Below are positions 53,076 to 61,340 of a DNA stretch of 64,000 nucleotides, one piece after another. The position numbers were made by a program, and so were the translations under genes. How positions within the stretch are numbered: position 1 is the stretch's first letter; each line of letters starts with the position of its first letter. The notes beneath the pieces were generated by a model. The model made no database searches and had not been told where the DNA came from. It worked only from the letters and a program-made list of their open reading frames with translations. Source of the DNA: an uncultured Candidatus Cenarchaeum sp. (GTDB taxonomy: Archaea > Thermoproteota > Nitrososphaeria > Nitrososphaerales > Nitrosopumilaceae); contig OY282369.1 in NCBI GenBank assembly GCA_958295735.1, forward strand, positions 124,001-188,000, read 5' to 3'.

Positions 53076-54806
53076 ATGGCGGAATCCGGGGTGGCGCTGC
53101 TGCGCAAGGAACTGGCGGCCGCGTTGGAAAAGATCGCCGGGCTGGAAGCCGAGGCCGCGGAGCGGGCGGCCGAGATCGCGATGCTGAAGGCCAAGTCCAC
53201 GGAGCAGGCGCTGCTGCGCAAGGAACTTGCGGCCTCGCTCGAAAAGATCGCCGGGCTGGAAGCCGAGGCCGCGGAGCGGGCGGCCGAGATCGCGATGCTG
53301 AAGGCCAAGTCCACGGAGCAGGCGCTGCTGCGCAAGGAACTGGCGGCCGCGTTGGAAAAGATCGCCTGGCTGGAAGCCGAGAACTCCGGGCTGAAGGCCA
53401 AGGCCGCCGAGCAGGCGGTCAGGCTTGCCGTGTGCGACGGCCCGAACGCGCCCTCGTCGTCCCTCACCACGTACGGCCCCCGGCGGAACGCCTGGCGCAA
53501 GGAGCGGGGCTACAAGGGGAGCGACGGGGCCGGGAGCGACGGCAAGCCCGCTCCGGACGGCGGCGCCCCGCGCAAGATGGGCCCGCCCCAAGGGCACAAG
53601 GGCGTCTCGCACTGCAACAAGCCCGAGTTCACCATGAAGTGCGGGATCCTGACGTGCCCCGTGTGCTGCGGCCCCCTGGAGAAGTTCGACAGGTGGCGAA
53701 AGCTGGTCAACGACTTCGATCAGTTCTGGCGCGTGGTCACCGCGATGATCGAGGTGGAGACGGGCTGGTGCGGCAAGTGCGAGAAGTACTACGAGGCCCA
53801 GGCGCCGTTTCCGAAGGGCACCTCGTGCGGCCCGAGGGCGCTCGGCCTCATAATGGCGCTGTTCGAGATGGGCTGCACGGACGCGAGGATCGCCGGCTTT
53901 ATCGAGTCCACGTTCTACTTCCGCATCTCGGAGGCGGCCGTGGCGAAGGCCCGGAGGGCCATGGCGGGCGCGTCGAAGAAGCAGCTGGAGGAGATCAAGT
54001 GGGCGTTCAGCGAGAGCATGTTCGTGCACATGGACGAGACCGGGTTCAAGATCGGCGTGCTGGGCAAGACCGGCTACGTCTGGGTGGCCGTCGTGGGCAA
54101 CGCCGTGTGGGTGCACTTCGCGCCCACCCGGGGGGCGGCGGTCCTGAGGGAGCACTTCGGCTGGCTGTCCCGCAGGGCGGTGGTGGCCGACGGGCTGCCG
54201 GCGTACCGCGCGTGGTTCCAGCATCTGCAGAGATGCTGCAGGCACCTGCTCGCCAAGGGCGAGGCCGTCGCCGTGGACGGCGACCCGGGGGACGAGGCGA
54301 GGCACGACTGGATGCAGGGGTACTACCACAAGATACGCGGCATCAAGACGCTGGCGCCGTTCACCGTGACGTACCTGGCCAGGGAGTTCCACGACGCCGT
54401 GTCGGCGTACCCCGACGGCAAGCTGAAGACGCACCTCGCCAACGCCGAGCCGCACGTGCTCACGTTCATGGGATTCCGCGGCATGCCGCCCCACAACAAC
54501 CCCGCCGAGCTCGCCATACGCGACCTCATAGTGACGCAGCGCAACGCGCACCACAAGATCTCCACGCCGGAGGGGCGCAAGGCGTTCTCCGAGCTGGTCA
54601 CGATCGGGGGCACCGCCCGCATGAACGGCATGTTCCCGGGCAGGGCCTTCACCGAGATCGCCCGCAATCGCGACTGGAAAATGTTCGACCCCGGCCCGTG
54701 GGCCGGGCCCGACTGGTGCGTCTTCGATGACCCCGCATCCGGGCTGGTGCGCCCGCCCGGCTCCGCGGCGGGGCGGGCGCCGGCTCCGGCAGCGGCGTCC
54801 GCCTGA
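53076..54806 (+). CDS. IS66-family transposase, copy A
   Basis: 576 aa from ATG 53,076; the open frame reaches 53,043 but promoter spacing favours this Met. Layout: a coiled coil with a nearly exact internal duplication (EKIAGLEAEAAERAAEIAML twice), conserved RKMGPPQGHKG, zinc finger (CGILTCPVCCGPL and CGKCEKYY), then the DDE domain with Asp in VHMDETGFKIG, Asp in VVADGLPAYRAWFQH, and Glu in NNPAELAIRDLIV, followed by FSELVTIGGTARMNG. This matches IS66 TnpC without the accessory TnpA/TnpB of bacterial IS66. It differs from copy B at a few positions (KIAWLEAENSG versus KIAGLEAENAG; GYVWVAV versus GCARVAV). Intact. Confidence 0.93.
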   Translation: MAESGVALLRKELAAALEKIAGLEAEAAERAAEIAMLKAKSTEQALLRKELAASLEKIAGLEAEAAERAAEIAMLKAKSTEQALLRKELAAALEKIAWLEAENSGLKAKAAEQAVRLAVCDGPNAPSSSLTTYGPRRNAWRKERGYKGSDGAGSDGKPAPDGGAPRKMGPPQGHKGVSHCNKPEFTMKCGILTCPVCCGPLEKFDRWRKLVNDFDQFWRVVTAMIEVETGWCGKCEKYYEAQAPFPKGTSCGPRALGLIMALFEMGCTDARIAGFIESTFYFRISEAAVAKARRAMAGASKKQLEEIKWAFSESMFVHMDETGFKIGVLGKTGYVWVAVVGNAVWVHFAPTRGAAVLREHFGWLSRRAVVADGLPAYRAWFQHLQRCCRHLLAKGEAVAVDGDPGDEARHDWMQGYYHKIRGIKTLAPFTVTYLAREFHDAVSAYPDGKLKTHLANAEPHVLTFMGFRGMPPHNNPAELAIRDLIVTQRNAHHKISTPEGRKAFSELVTIGGTARMNGMFPGRAFTEIARNRDWKMFDPGPWAGPDWCVFDDPASGLVRPPGSAAGRAPAPAAASA

Positions 54807-55098
54807 CCGGCCCCAGCGGATCTGCCGGGCGCGCGCGGGCGGCGTCAGCCCGCGTCAGGCATCGGGACGGAGCGCCGTACCGGGGCGGCCGCGCGCCGAA
54901 AATGCCCCGAACCCTGCCGCGATCGCGCGGCGCGCGCCGATCGGGGCAGCCCGGGCGCGCGGGGGGCGGCGCCCGCCCGCCGAAGGATCCCCGCTCCGGC
55001 CGCGATCGCGCGGCGCGCGCCGATCGGGGCAGCCCGGGCGCGCGGGGGGCGCCGGGAGGGGGGGGGGAGGTAAGTGTGTACCGGCGGCGCGCGGTTCC

Positions 55099-55108
55099 GT
55101 TTAAATAG
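55099..55108 (+). promoter_or_regulatory. TATA-like box of the first HTH gene
   Basis: GTTTAAATAG about 27 bp before TTG 55,130. IS66 copy A inserted about 18 bp upstream of it. Confidence 0.5.
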
Positions 55109-55129
55109 CTGCGCCGCGCAGCCGGCCCG

Positions 55130-55459
55130 TTGACGGCGCGCGCCACCCTTCCGCAGCTTAAAAGGTACGACATTACCCAGAGGGTCGTGGAGGCGCTGGC
55201 GGACGCCGAGGCCAGGGCCATACTGTTCTCCAGCGTGCGGAGGGGAAGGACCGCGACCGAGCTGTCGGAGGCCCTGCGGATACCGCTCAGCTCCGTGTAC
55301 AAAAAGCTCGCCGACCTGAGCGAGCTGGCGCTGGTGGAGGTCGAGCGCATCGAGCTGACCGACAGGGGGAGGAGGCTCAAGGTGTACCGGTCCAGGATAA
55401 GCAAGGCGGACATCACCATACAGAGGCCCGAGCCGTCGCTCGACCTGGCGCCCAACTAG
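55130..55459 (+). CDS. ArsR/TrmB-like winged-helix regulator 1
   Basis: 109 aa from TTG 55,130. DNA-binding HTH: ATELSEALRIPLSSVYKKLADLSELALVEVERIE, a winged-helix pattern with recognition helix SSVYKKLADL and a wing (RGRRLKVYRSRI). No sensor domain. Homologous to the next gene (both share YD-TQR---EAL and KVYRSRI-K/R---IT-Q), so a tandem duplication. Its stop is 11 bp before the next start. Likely a small transcription factor; target unknown. Confidence 0.82.
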   Translation: MTARATLPQLKRYDITQRVVEALADAEARAILFSSVRRGRTATELSEALRIPLSSVYKKLADLSELALVEVERIELTDRGRRLKVYRSRISKADITIQRPEPSLDLAPN

Positions 55460-55470
55460 GAGGCCGCGGC

Positions 55471-55824
55471 GTGCCGCAGGGTCCAGGCTTCATAGAGCTG
55501 AGCGAGTACGACGTGACGCAGAGGATCATAGAGGCGCTCAGCAACGCGTGCACCAGGGCGGTCCTGTTCAGCGTCAGGGACGCGGCCAAGGACGCGGCGA
55601 GCATAGCGGGGGAGATCGGCCTGGCGCTGTCCACCGTGTACAAGGCGCTCTCGGCGCTGGAGGGGCTGGCGCTGCTAGACGTGGAGCGGTTCGAGATGGC
55701 CGGCAGCAGGAAGACCAAGATGTACAGGAGCCGCATAGGCCGCGTCGAGATAACCATGCAGGGGATGGAGCCGGTCCTCAGCCTGTACCCCGCCCCGGCG
55801 GGGCGCGGCGCGCGGCGCGGCTAG
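55471..55824 (+). CDS. ArsR/TrmB-like winged-helix regulator 2
   Basis: 117 aa from GTG 55,471, preceded by a Shine-Dalgarno-like AGGAGG at 55,458-55,463 overlapping the stop of regulator 1. As an internal operon gene it appears SD-led rather than leaderless. HTH: ASIAGEIGLALSTVYKALSALEGLALLDVERFE, wing KTKMYRSRI. Its stop shares the CTAG at 55,821-55,824 with the convergent purP stop. Confidence 0.82.
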   Translation: MPQGPGFIELSEYDVTQRIIEALSNACTRAVLFSVRDAAKDAASIAGEIGLALSTVYKALSALEGLALLDVERFEMAGSRKTKMYRSRIGRVEITMQGMEPVLSLYPAPAGRGARRG

Positions 55825-56852
55825 GCGGCCACGGCATCCAGCGAGCCGGCGGCGGCGGCCTCTTTTATCTCGCGGGCGATGCGCCGCCCCATGCTGACGG
55901 GCTCGCCGTACAGCAGGGAATAGTACGGCGAGCCGTCCATGTAGATGTTGGTGCCGGCCACTATCCTGGCCGAGAACTCGAAGGCGGTGAACCGGCCGTC
56001 CGCGCCGTACACGCCCTCTATGCAGAACGGGCCGTTCATGCCGGGCGGCACGAGGCGGCGCGATGCCTCCACGAACCGCTCCCCCATGCGGTACGCCTCC
56101 TCCAGGAGCGACTCGCGCAGCACCAGCGGCGAGTTCCCGATGACGTTGAACGAGGGCGTCCACCCCGCGTCCTGCTCGCCGGCCGGGATCCTGGCCAGCC
56201 CCTCTATGTCCGACTCGTGCCTCTGGTCCGCCCCGAAGAACTCCACGTCGCCGCGGAGCGGCGAGTGGAAGAACTGCAGGTACGCCAGGACGCCCCGCGC
56301 GTACTCCTGCACGTACAGGTCCTCGCCCTCCCGTATGACGCCCCGTCCCACCAGCGCGGCCCTCTTCGCGCGGTAGTCGGCCCCGCTGGACGCGAGGAAG
56401 TACCCCCTGCCCCCGGCGGCCCCCTGCCTCTTGGCTATGGAGAGGGTGCGTATGTTCGACGGATCGGGCACGCTGGCCGGGAGCGGCAGGCGCGCCTCGC
56501 GCATGAGCTTCTCCTTGAGCCCCCTGTCGGACTCCCAGCGGAGCATGCGGCGGTTGCCGAATATGGGCGAGCCTATCGACTCCATCTGGTCCGGCGAGAG
56601 CCGGGCCACCAGCGTGCCGTGCGGGACCAGGACGGCAGGGCCGCCGGGCGCCCCGCGCAGCTCCGAGGCGCACCGCTCCCCGAGCACGTCCTCGAACCGG
56701 TCCACCAGGACGATCCTGTCTATGAAGCCGAACCGCCTGTACAGGCTCTCGCGCCTCCGCTCGCAGACGAGCATGGTGCCCAGCCCCTCGTCCTTTGCCC
56801 CCTTGAGCACCTGCAGCGCGCAGTGGGAGCCCAGCGTGGCCACGGTGGTCAT
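55821..56852 (-). CDS. purP: FAICAR synthetase-type ATP-grasp ligase (PurP)
   Basis: 343 aa from ATG 56,852. Predicted 5-formaminoimidazole-4-carboxamide ribonucleotide synthetase, the archaeal folate-independent step of purine synthesis (formate + ATP + AICAR). The N-terminal domain begins TTVATLGSHCALQVLKGAKDEG (family signature GSHxxLQ--GAKxEG). The ATP-grasp part shows HGTLVARL, FGNRRMLRWESDR and YVQEYARGVLAY; the C-terminal domain shows FEFSARIVAGTNIYMDGSPY and SMGRRIAREIK. Length is typical. Its ATG overlaps the TGA of the upstream repeat protein (ATGA). Paralogues of unknown specificity exist in archaea, so the exact reaction is inferred. Confidence 0.9.
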   Translation of the reverse strand: MTTVATLGSHCALQVLKGAKDEGLGTMLVCERRRESLYRRFGFIDRIVLVDRFEDVLGERCASELRGAPGGPAVLVPHGTLVARLSPDQMESIGSPIFGNRRMLRWESDRGLKEKLMREARLPLPASVPDPSNIRTLSIAKRQGAAGGRGYFLASSGADYRAKRAALVGRGVIREGEDLYVQEYARGVLAYLQFFHSPLRGDVEFFGADQRHESDIEGLARIPAGEQDAGWTPSFNVIGNSPLVLRESLLEEAYRMGERFVEASRRLVPPGMNGPFCIEGVYGADGRFTAFEFSARIVAGTNIYMDGSPYYSLLYGEPVSMGRRIAREIKEAAAAGSLDAVAA

Positions 56853-57400
56853 GCGCCGCTCGGCCGCCCGCCCTGCTGCGCCCCGCCCTGCTGCGCCCCG
56901 CCCTCCTTGGCGCCGTCCTGCGGCGCCCCGCCGCCCTCCTTGGCGCCGTCCTGCGGCGGGCCGCCCTCCTTGGCGCCGTCCTGCGGCGCCCCGCCGCCCT
57001 CCTTGGCGCCGTCCTGCGGCGCCCCGCCGCCCTCCTTGGCGCCGTCCTGCGGCGGGCCGCCCTCCTTGGCGCCGTCCTGCGGCGCCCCGCCGCCCTCCTT
57101 GGCGCCGTCCTGCGGCGCCCCGCCGCCCACCCGCGCGCCGCCCGGGGCGTTCGGCTGCGGCACCACGCCCCCTATTCCTTCCGGCGGGGGGAGGCTGACG
57201 ACCGAGGTCATGCACTCGTGGACGTCGTCTATGAGGCCGGCATCCACCTCGCCCAGCAGCGCGTCGGGGACGCAATGCATCACAAAGTCGACCATCGAGG
57301 CGGCCGGCGGGGGCGGCGACTCCGTCACGGTCTTTACAGAGTACACGGCGAGGGCCCCCGTCACCACTGCCACGGCCCGCTCCCTGGGCGTAAGCGCCAC
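56849..57400 (-). CDS. Membrane-anchored repeat protein upstream of purP
   Basis: 183 aa from GTG 57,400, about 26 bp after a TATA-like AGATAAATACC. It begins ALTPRERAVAVVTGALAVYSV, a likely signal anchor, then a short conserved-looking part (VDFVMHCVPDALLGEVDAGLIDDVHECMTSVV). A Gly/Pro-rich tail follows, built of seven or so units GGGAPQDGAKE / GGPPQDGAKE. The stop overlaps the purP start by 4 bp. The tail is low-complexity; the core has no recognised domain. Role unknown, co-expressed with purP. Confidence 0.65.
   Translation of the reverse strand: MALTPRERAVAVVTGALAVYSVKTVTESPPPPAASMVDFVMHCVPDALLGEVDAGLIDDVHECMTSVVSLPPPEGIGGVVPQPNAPGGARVGGGAPQDGAKEGGGAPQDGAKEGGPPQDGAKEGGGAPQDGAKEGGGAPQDGAKEGGPPQDGAKEGGGAPQDGAKEGGAQQGGAQQGGRPSGA
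56905..57130. repeat. 30/33-bp coding tandem repeat (PQDGAKE units)
   Basis: Alternating 33- and 30-bp units containing CCCTCCTTGGCGCCGTCCTG on +. In frame; likely length-polymorphic. Confidence 0.85.
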
Positions 57401-57420
57401 GCGGGGGGGGAGGGCGGCCG

Positions 57421-57431
57421 GGTATTTATCT
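57421..57431 (-). promoter_or_regulatory. TATA-like box of the repeat protein-purP operon
   Basis: AGATAAATACC on the minus strand, about 26 bp before GTG 57,400. IS66 copy B inserted about 17 bp upstream. Confidence 0.5.
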
Positions 57432-57448
57432 GCCGCTGCCCGGCCGCC

Positions 57449-59582
57449 GTACACACTTACCTCCCCCCCCCCCCCTCCCGGCGCCCCCCGCGCGCCCGGG
57501 CTGCCCCGATCGGCGCGCGCCGCGCGATCGCGGCCGGAGCGGGGATCCTTCGGCGGGCGGGCGCCGCCCCCCGCGCGCCCGGGCTGCCCCGATCGGCGCG
57601 CGCCGCGCGATCGCGGCAGGGTTCGGGGCATTTTCGGCGCGCGGCCGCCCCGGTACGGCGCTCCGTCCCGATGCCTGACGCGGGCTGACGCCGCCCGCGC
57701 GCGCCCGGCAGATCCGTTGGGGCCGGTCAGGCGGACGCCGCTGCCGGAGCCGGCGCCCGCCCCGCCGCGGAGCCGGGCGGGCGCACCAGCCCGGATGCGG
57801 GGTCATCGAAGACGCACCAGTCGGGCCCGGCCCACGGGCCGGGGTCGAACATTTTCCAGTCGCGATTGCGGGCGATCTCGGTGAAGGCCCTGCCCGGGAA
57901 CATGCCGTTCATGCGGGCGGTGCCCCCGATCGTGACCAGCTCGGAGAACGTCTTGCGCCCCTCCGGCGTGGAGATCTTGTGGTGCGCATTGCGCTGCGTC
58001 ACTATGAGGTCGCGTATGGCGAGCTCGGCGGGGTTGTTGTGGGGCGGCATGCCGCGGAATCCCATGAACGTGAGCACGTGCGGCTCGGCGTTGGCGAGGT
58101 GCGTCTTCAGCTTGCCTTCCGGGTACGCCGACACGGCGTCGTGGAACTCCTTGGCCAGGTACGTCACGGTGAACGGCGCCAGCGTCTTGATGCCGTGTAT
58201 CTTGTGGTAGTACCCCTGCATCCAGTCGTGCCTCGCCTCGTCCCCCGGGTCGCCGTCCACGGCGACGGCCTCGCCCTTGGCGAGCAGGTGCCTGCAGCAT
58301 CTCTGCAGATGCTGGAACCACGCGCGGTACGCCGGCAGCCCGTCGGCCACCACCGCCCTGCGGGACAGCCAGCCGAAGTGCTCCCTCAGGACCGCCGCCC
58401 CCCGGGTGGGCGCGAAGTGCACCCACACGGCGTTGCCCACGACGGCCACCCGGGCGCAGCCGGTCTTGCCCAGCACGCCTATCTTGAACCCGGTCTCGTC
58501 CATGTGCACGAACATGCTCTCGCTGAACGCCCACTTGATCTCCTCCAGCTGCTTCTTCGACGCGCCCGCCATGGCCCTCCTGGCCTTCGCCACGGCCGCC
58601 TCCGAGATGCGGAAGTAGAACGTGGACTCGATAAAGCCGGCGATCCTCGCGTCCGTGCAGCCCATCTCGAACAGCGCCATTATGAGGCCGAGCGCCCTCG
58701 GGCCGCACGAGGTGCCCTTCGGAAACGGCGCCTGGGCCTCGTAGTACTTCTCGCACTTGCCGCACCAGCCCGTCTCCACCTCGATCATCGCGGTGACCAC
58801 GCGCCAGAACTGATCGAAGTCGTTGACCAGCTTTCGCCACCTGTCGAACTTCTCCAGGGGGCCGCAGCACACGGGGCACGTCAGGATCCCGCACTTCATG
58901 GTGAACTCGGGCTTGTTGCAGTGCGAGACGCCCTTGTGCCCTTGGGGCGGGCCCATCTTGCGCGGGGCGCCGCCGTCCGGAGCGGGCTTGCCGTCGGATC
59001 CGGCCCCGTCGCTCCCCTTGTAGCCCCGCTCCTTGCGCCAGGCGTTCCGCCGGGGGCCGTACGTGGTGAGGGACGACGAGGGCGCGTTCGGGCCGTCGCA
59101 CACGGCAAGCCTGACCGCCTGCTCGGCGGCCTTGGCCTTCAGCCCGGCGTTCTCGGCTTCCAGCCCGGCGATCTTTTCCAACGCGGCCGCCAGTTCCTTG
59201 CGCAGCAGCGCCTGCTCCGTGGACTTGGCCTTCAGCATCGCGATCTCGGCCGCCCGCTCCGCGGCCTCGGCTTCCAGCCCGGCGATCTTTTCGAGCGAGG
59301 CCGCCAGTTCCTTGCGCAGCAGCGCCTGCTCCGTGGACTTGGCCTTCAGCATCGCGATCTCGGCCGCCCGCTCCGCGGCCTCGGCTTCCAGCCCGGCGAT
59401 CTTTTCTAACGCGGCCGCCAGTTCCTTGCGCAGCAGCGCCACCCCGGATTCCGCCATGCCGGCAGGCCCAAACTCGCCACAATTATACAAATCGACCCTT
59501 AGGCCAGCCTAAGCTTGCGCGGCGCGCGGGCCCGCCCGGGCGGCCAAGTCGCGGCGGGAGGGGGGGGGAGGTAAGTGTGTAC
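57449..59582 (-). mobile_element. IS66-like insertion sequence, copy B (2,134 bp)
   Basis: Same ends as copy A (GTACACACTTACCTCC and complement), inverted orientation. Flanked by its own 8-bp duplication CGGCCGCC (57,441-57,448 and 59,583-59,590). Confidence 0.92.
57727..59457 (-). CDS. IS66-family transposase, copy B
   Basis: 576 aa from ATG 59,457. Differs from copy A (53,076-54,806) at only a handful of residues, e.g. GCARVAV for GYVWVAV after VLGKT, LAKEFHD for LAREFHD and YPEGKL for YPDGKL. All DDE and cysteine positions are kept. Intact and potentially active. Confidence 0.93.
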   Translation of the reverse strand: MAESGVALLRKELAAALEKIAGLEAEAAERAAEIAMLKAKSTEQALLRKELAASLEKIAGLEAEAAERAAEIAMLKAKSTEQALLRKELAAALEKIAGLEAENAGLKAKAAEQAVRLAVCDGPNAPSSSLTTYGPRRNAWRKERGYKGSDGAGSDGKPAPDGGAPRKMGPPQGHKGVSHCNKPEFTMKCGILTCPVCCGPLEKFDRWRKLVNDFDQFWRVVTAMIEVETGWCGKCEKYYEAQAPFPKGTSCGPRALGLIMALFEMGCTDARIAGFIESTFYFRISEAAVAKARRAMAGASKKQLEEIKWAFSESMFVHMDETGFKIGVLGKTGCARVAVVGNAVWVHFAPTRGAAVLREHFGWLSRRAVVADGLPAYRAWFQHLQRCCRHLLAKGEAVAVDGDPGDEARHDWMQGYYHKIHGIKTLAPFTVTYLAKEFHDAVSAYPEGKLKTHLANAEPHVLTFMGFRGMPPHNNPAELAIRDLIVTQRNAHHKISTPEGRKTFSELVTIGGTARMNGMFPGRAFTEIARNRDWKMFDPGPWAGPDWCVFDDPASGLVRPPGSAAGRAPAPAAASA

Positions 59583-59676
59583 CGGCCGCCGTGCGGGGTC
59601 GGCGGCCTCGTCCCGGAAAGCCGGAGGGCGGCAGGGCGCCGTTTGCCGGCTGCCCGGCCGCCGTGCGGGCGCAAGG

Positions 59677-59685
59677 AATTTAATC
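59677..59685 (+). promoter_or_regulatory. TATA-like box of the aspS-gatCAB operon
   Basis: GAATTTAAT at about 59,676-59,684, centred about 27 bp before ATG 59,707. IS66 copy B ends about 95 bp upstream. Confidence 0.5.
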
Positions 59686-59706
59686 GCGGGGCCGGCCGCG
59701 GAGGCG

Positions 59707-61023
59707 ATGGCCGGCGACGAGCTCGGGAGCCTGCGCCGCACCCGCTATTCCGCGGACGTCTCGGCGGGGGCCGACGGGGAGAGGGCCGTCGTGATGGGCT
59801 GGGTCGCGTCGGTGAGGGGGCACGGCGCCATATCGTTCATGACGGTGCGGGACAGGGACGGCGACGTCCAGGTGGTGGCGAAGGCCGGCTCGTGCCCCGA
59901 CGGGGTGCGGGAGCGGATCGCCGGGCTCAAGGTCCACTCCTCGGTGGCCGTCTCCGGGACGGTGAGGGCGTCCCCGAGATCCCCGTCCGGCGCGGAGGTG
60001 GTGCCCGACGAGATCCGCGTGTTCTCCGAGGCGGCGCGGACGCCCCCATTCGAGCCGGCCGCGGTGACCGTCAAGAACATAGACACGCGCCTGGAGGCGA
60101 GGCACATAGACCTGAGGCGGCGCCCGCTCCAGCACGTGTTCCGCGCCAGGAGCGCCGTGCTCAGGGCCGTGCGGGAGCACCTGTACGGGGAGGGGTTCAC
60201 CGAGGTCAGCACCCCCAAGATGATCTCCAGCGCCACGGAGGGCGGGGCGGCGCTGTTCTCGATATTCTACTACGACAGGGGGGCGTTCCTGGCCCAGAGC
60301 CCCCAGCTGTACAAGGAGCAGCTGACGATGAGCTTCGAGAAGGTCTTCGAGATCGCCCCGATATTCCGCGCCGAGCCGTCCAGGACGGCCAGGCACCTGT
60401 CCGAGGCCATATCCATAGACGTGGAGGAGGCCTTCGTGGACTATGCGGACGCCATGGACGGGGCCGAGCGCGTCGTCGGGGCGGCGCGGGGCGCGGCCGC
60501 CCGCTACGCGGGGGCCAACGCGGGCTCGGGCCTCGCGGTGCCGGAGATGCCGGCCGGTGGCATCCCGAGGCGCGCGTACGGCGACGTGGTCGACGCCGCG
60601 AGGGATGCCGGCGCCGGGGTGGAGTGGGGCGACGACCTGCACCCGTCCGCGCTGAGGAAGGCCGGCCTGGAGGGGTTCTATTTCATAAAGGACTGGCCCG
60701 CCGGCCCCAAGCCGTTCTACGTGAAGCCGGGCGGCCCCGGCGGCCCGCGCGCCTCCGAGTCGTTCGACCTCATGTTCGGCGACCTGGAGATCTCCTCGGG
60801 GAGCACCAGGATATCGGGGCGCGCCGAGCTGGAGGAGCGCATGCGGAACAAGGGCATGGACGTTGGAGACTTTGCGCACCACCTGGGCGCCTTCGACTAC
60901 GGCGTGCCGCCGCACGCCGGGTTCGGGATAGGCCTGGAGAGGCTCATGATGGCCCTCACGGGGACCGCCAACATACGGGACGCCTCGTTCTATCCCAGGG
61001 ACGCGGACAGGCTGGCGCCGTAG
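59707..61023 (+). CDS. aspS: Aspartyl-tRNA synthetase, archaeal type
   Basis: 438 aa from ATG 59,707. Charges tRNA with aspartate. N-terminal OB-fold anticodon domain (VVMGWVASVRGHGAISFMTVRDRDGDVQVV), then class II core with motif 1 around LRAVREHLYGEGFTEVSTP, motif 2 with FRAEPSRTARHL, and motif 3 GFGIGLERLMMALTG. Length fits archaeal AspRS (no bacterial GAD insert). First gene of an operon with gatC, gatA and gatB, which suggests a non-discriminating enzyme making Asp-tRNA(Asn) for amidation (inference). Confidence 0.95.
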   Translation: MAGDELGSLRRTRYSADVSAGADGERAVVMGWVASVRGHGAISFMTVRDRDGDVQVVAKAGSCPDGVRERIAGLKVHSSVAVSGTVRASPRSPSGAEVVPDEIRVFSEAARTPPFEPAAVTVKNIDTRLEARHIDLRRRPLQHVFRARSAVLRAVREHLYGEGFTEVSTPKMISSATEGGAALFSIFYYDRGAFLAQSPQLYKEQLTMSFEKVFEIAPIFRAEPSRTARHLSEAISIDVEEAFVDYADAMDGAERVVGAARGAAARYAGANAGSGLAVPEMPAGGIPRRAYGDVVDAARDAGAGVEWGDDLHPSALRKAGLEGFYFIKDWPAGPKPFYVKPGGPGGPRASESFDLMFGDLEISSGSTRISGRAELEERMRNKGMDVGDFAHHLGAFDYGVPPHAGFGIGLERLMMALTGTANIRDASFYPRDADRLAP

Positions 61024-61024
61024 C

Positions 61025-61339
61025 GTGGGGGAGATGGCGGGGCGGGGAGGGGCGCCGGGCGCGGAGGAGATCGCCGGGATCGCCCGCCTGATGAGGCTCG
61101 ACGTCCCCGATCCCGCCGAGCACGCGGAAAAGGTGGGGCGGATGGTGGAGTATTTCGGGATGCTGGACGAGGCCGGGGCGGAAGGCGCGGGGTGGGGCGG
61201 GGGGACCGCCCGCCTCGGCGACCTCAGGGAGGACGAGCACGTCCCGCACGAGTGGGAGGGGGGCCTCGGCGCCCACGTCAGGACGGTGCGGCGCGGGGGG
61301 GGGACGTACGTGGCCGCGCCCGGGTCGGGGGGCGCGTAG
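61025..61339 (+). CDS. gatC: Asp/Glu-tRNA amidotransferase subunit C
   Basis: 104 aa from GTG 61,025, one base after the aspS stop; ATG 61,034 is an alternative. Small scaffold linking GatA and GatB. Recognised by EIAGIARLMRLDVPDPAEHAEKVGRMVEYFGMLDEA and the C-terminal LREDEHVPHEW block. Confidence 0.9.
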   Translation: MGEMAGRGGAPGAEEIAGIARLMRLDVPDPAEHAEKVGRMVEYFGMLDEAGAEGAGWGGGTARLGDLREDEHVPHEWEGGLGAHVRTVRRGGGTYVAAPGSGGA

Positions 61340-61340
61340 C

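Larger units (their letters stand above)
52949..55081 (+). mobile_element. IS66-like insertion sequence, copy A (2,133 bp)
   Basis: The ends GTACACACTTACCTCC... and ...GGAGGTAAGTGTGTAC are inverted repeats. The 8-bp direct repeat CGGCGGCG flanks it (52,941-52,948 and 55,082-55,089), as usual for IS66. It carries a single transposase gene. The non-coding right arm holds an ~82-bp-period duplication of GATCGCGCGGCGCGCGCCGA (54,921 and 55,003). Almost identical to copy B at 57,449-59,582 but in the opposite orientation and with a different duplication. Confidence 0.92.

Noticed and set aside
52949-59582. Composite transposon carrying HTH genes and purP
   Set aside because: Each IS66-like copy has its own distinct 8-bp target duplication, so they inserted separately.
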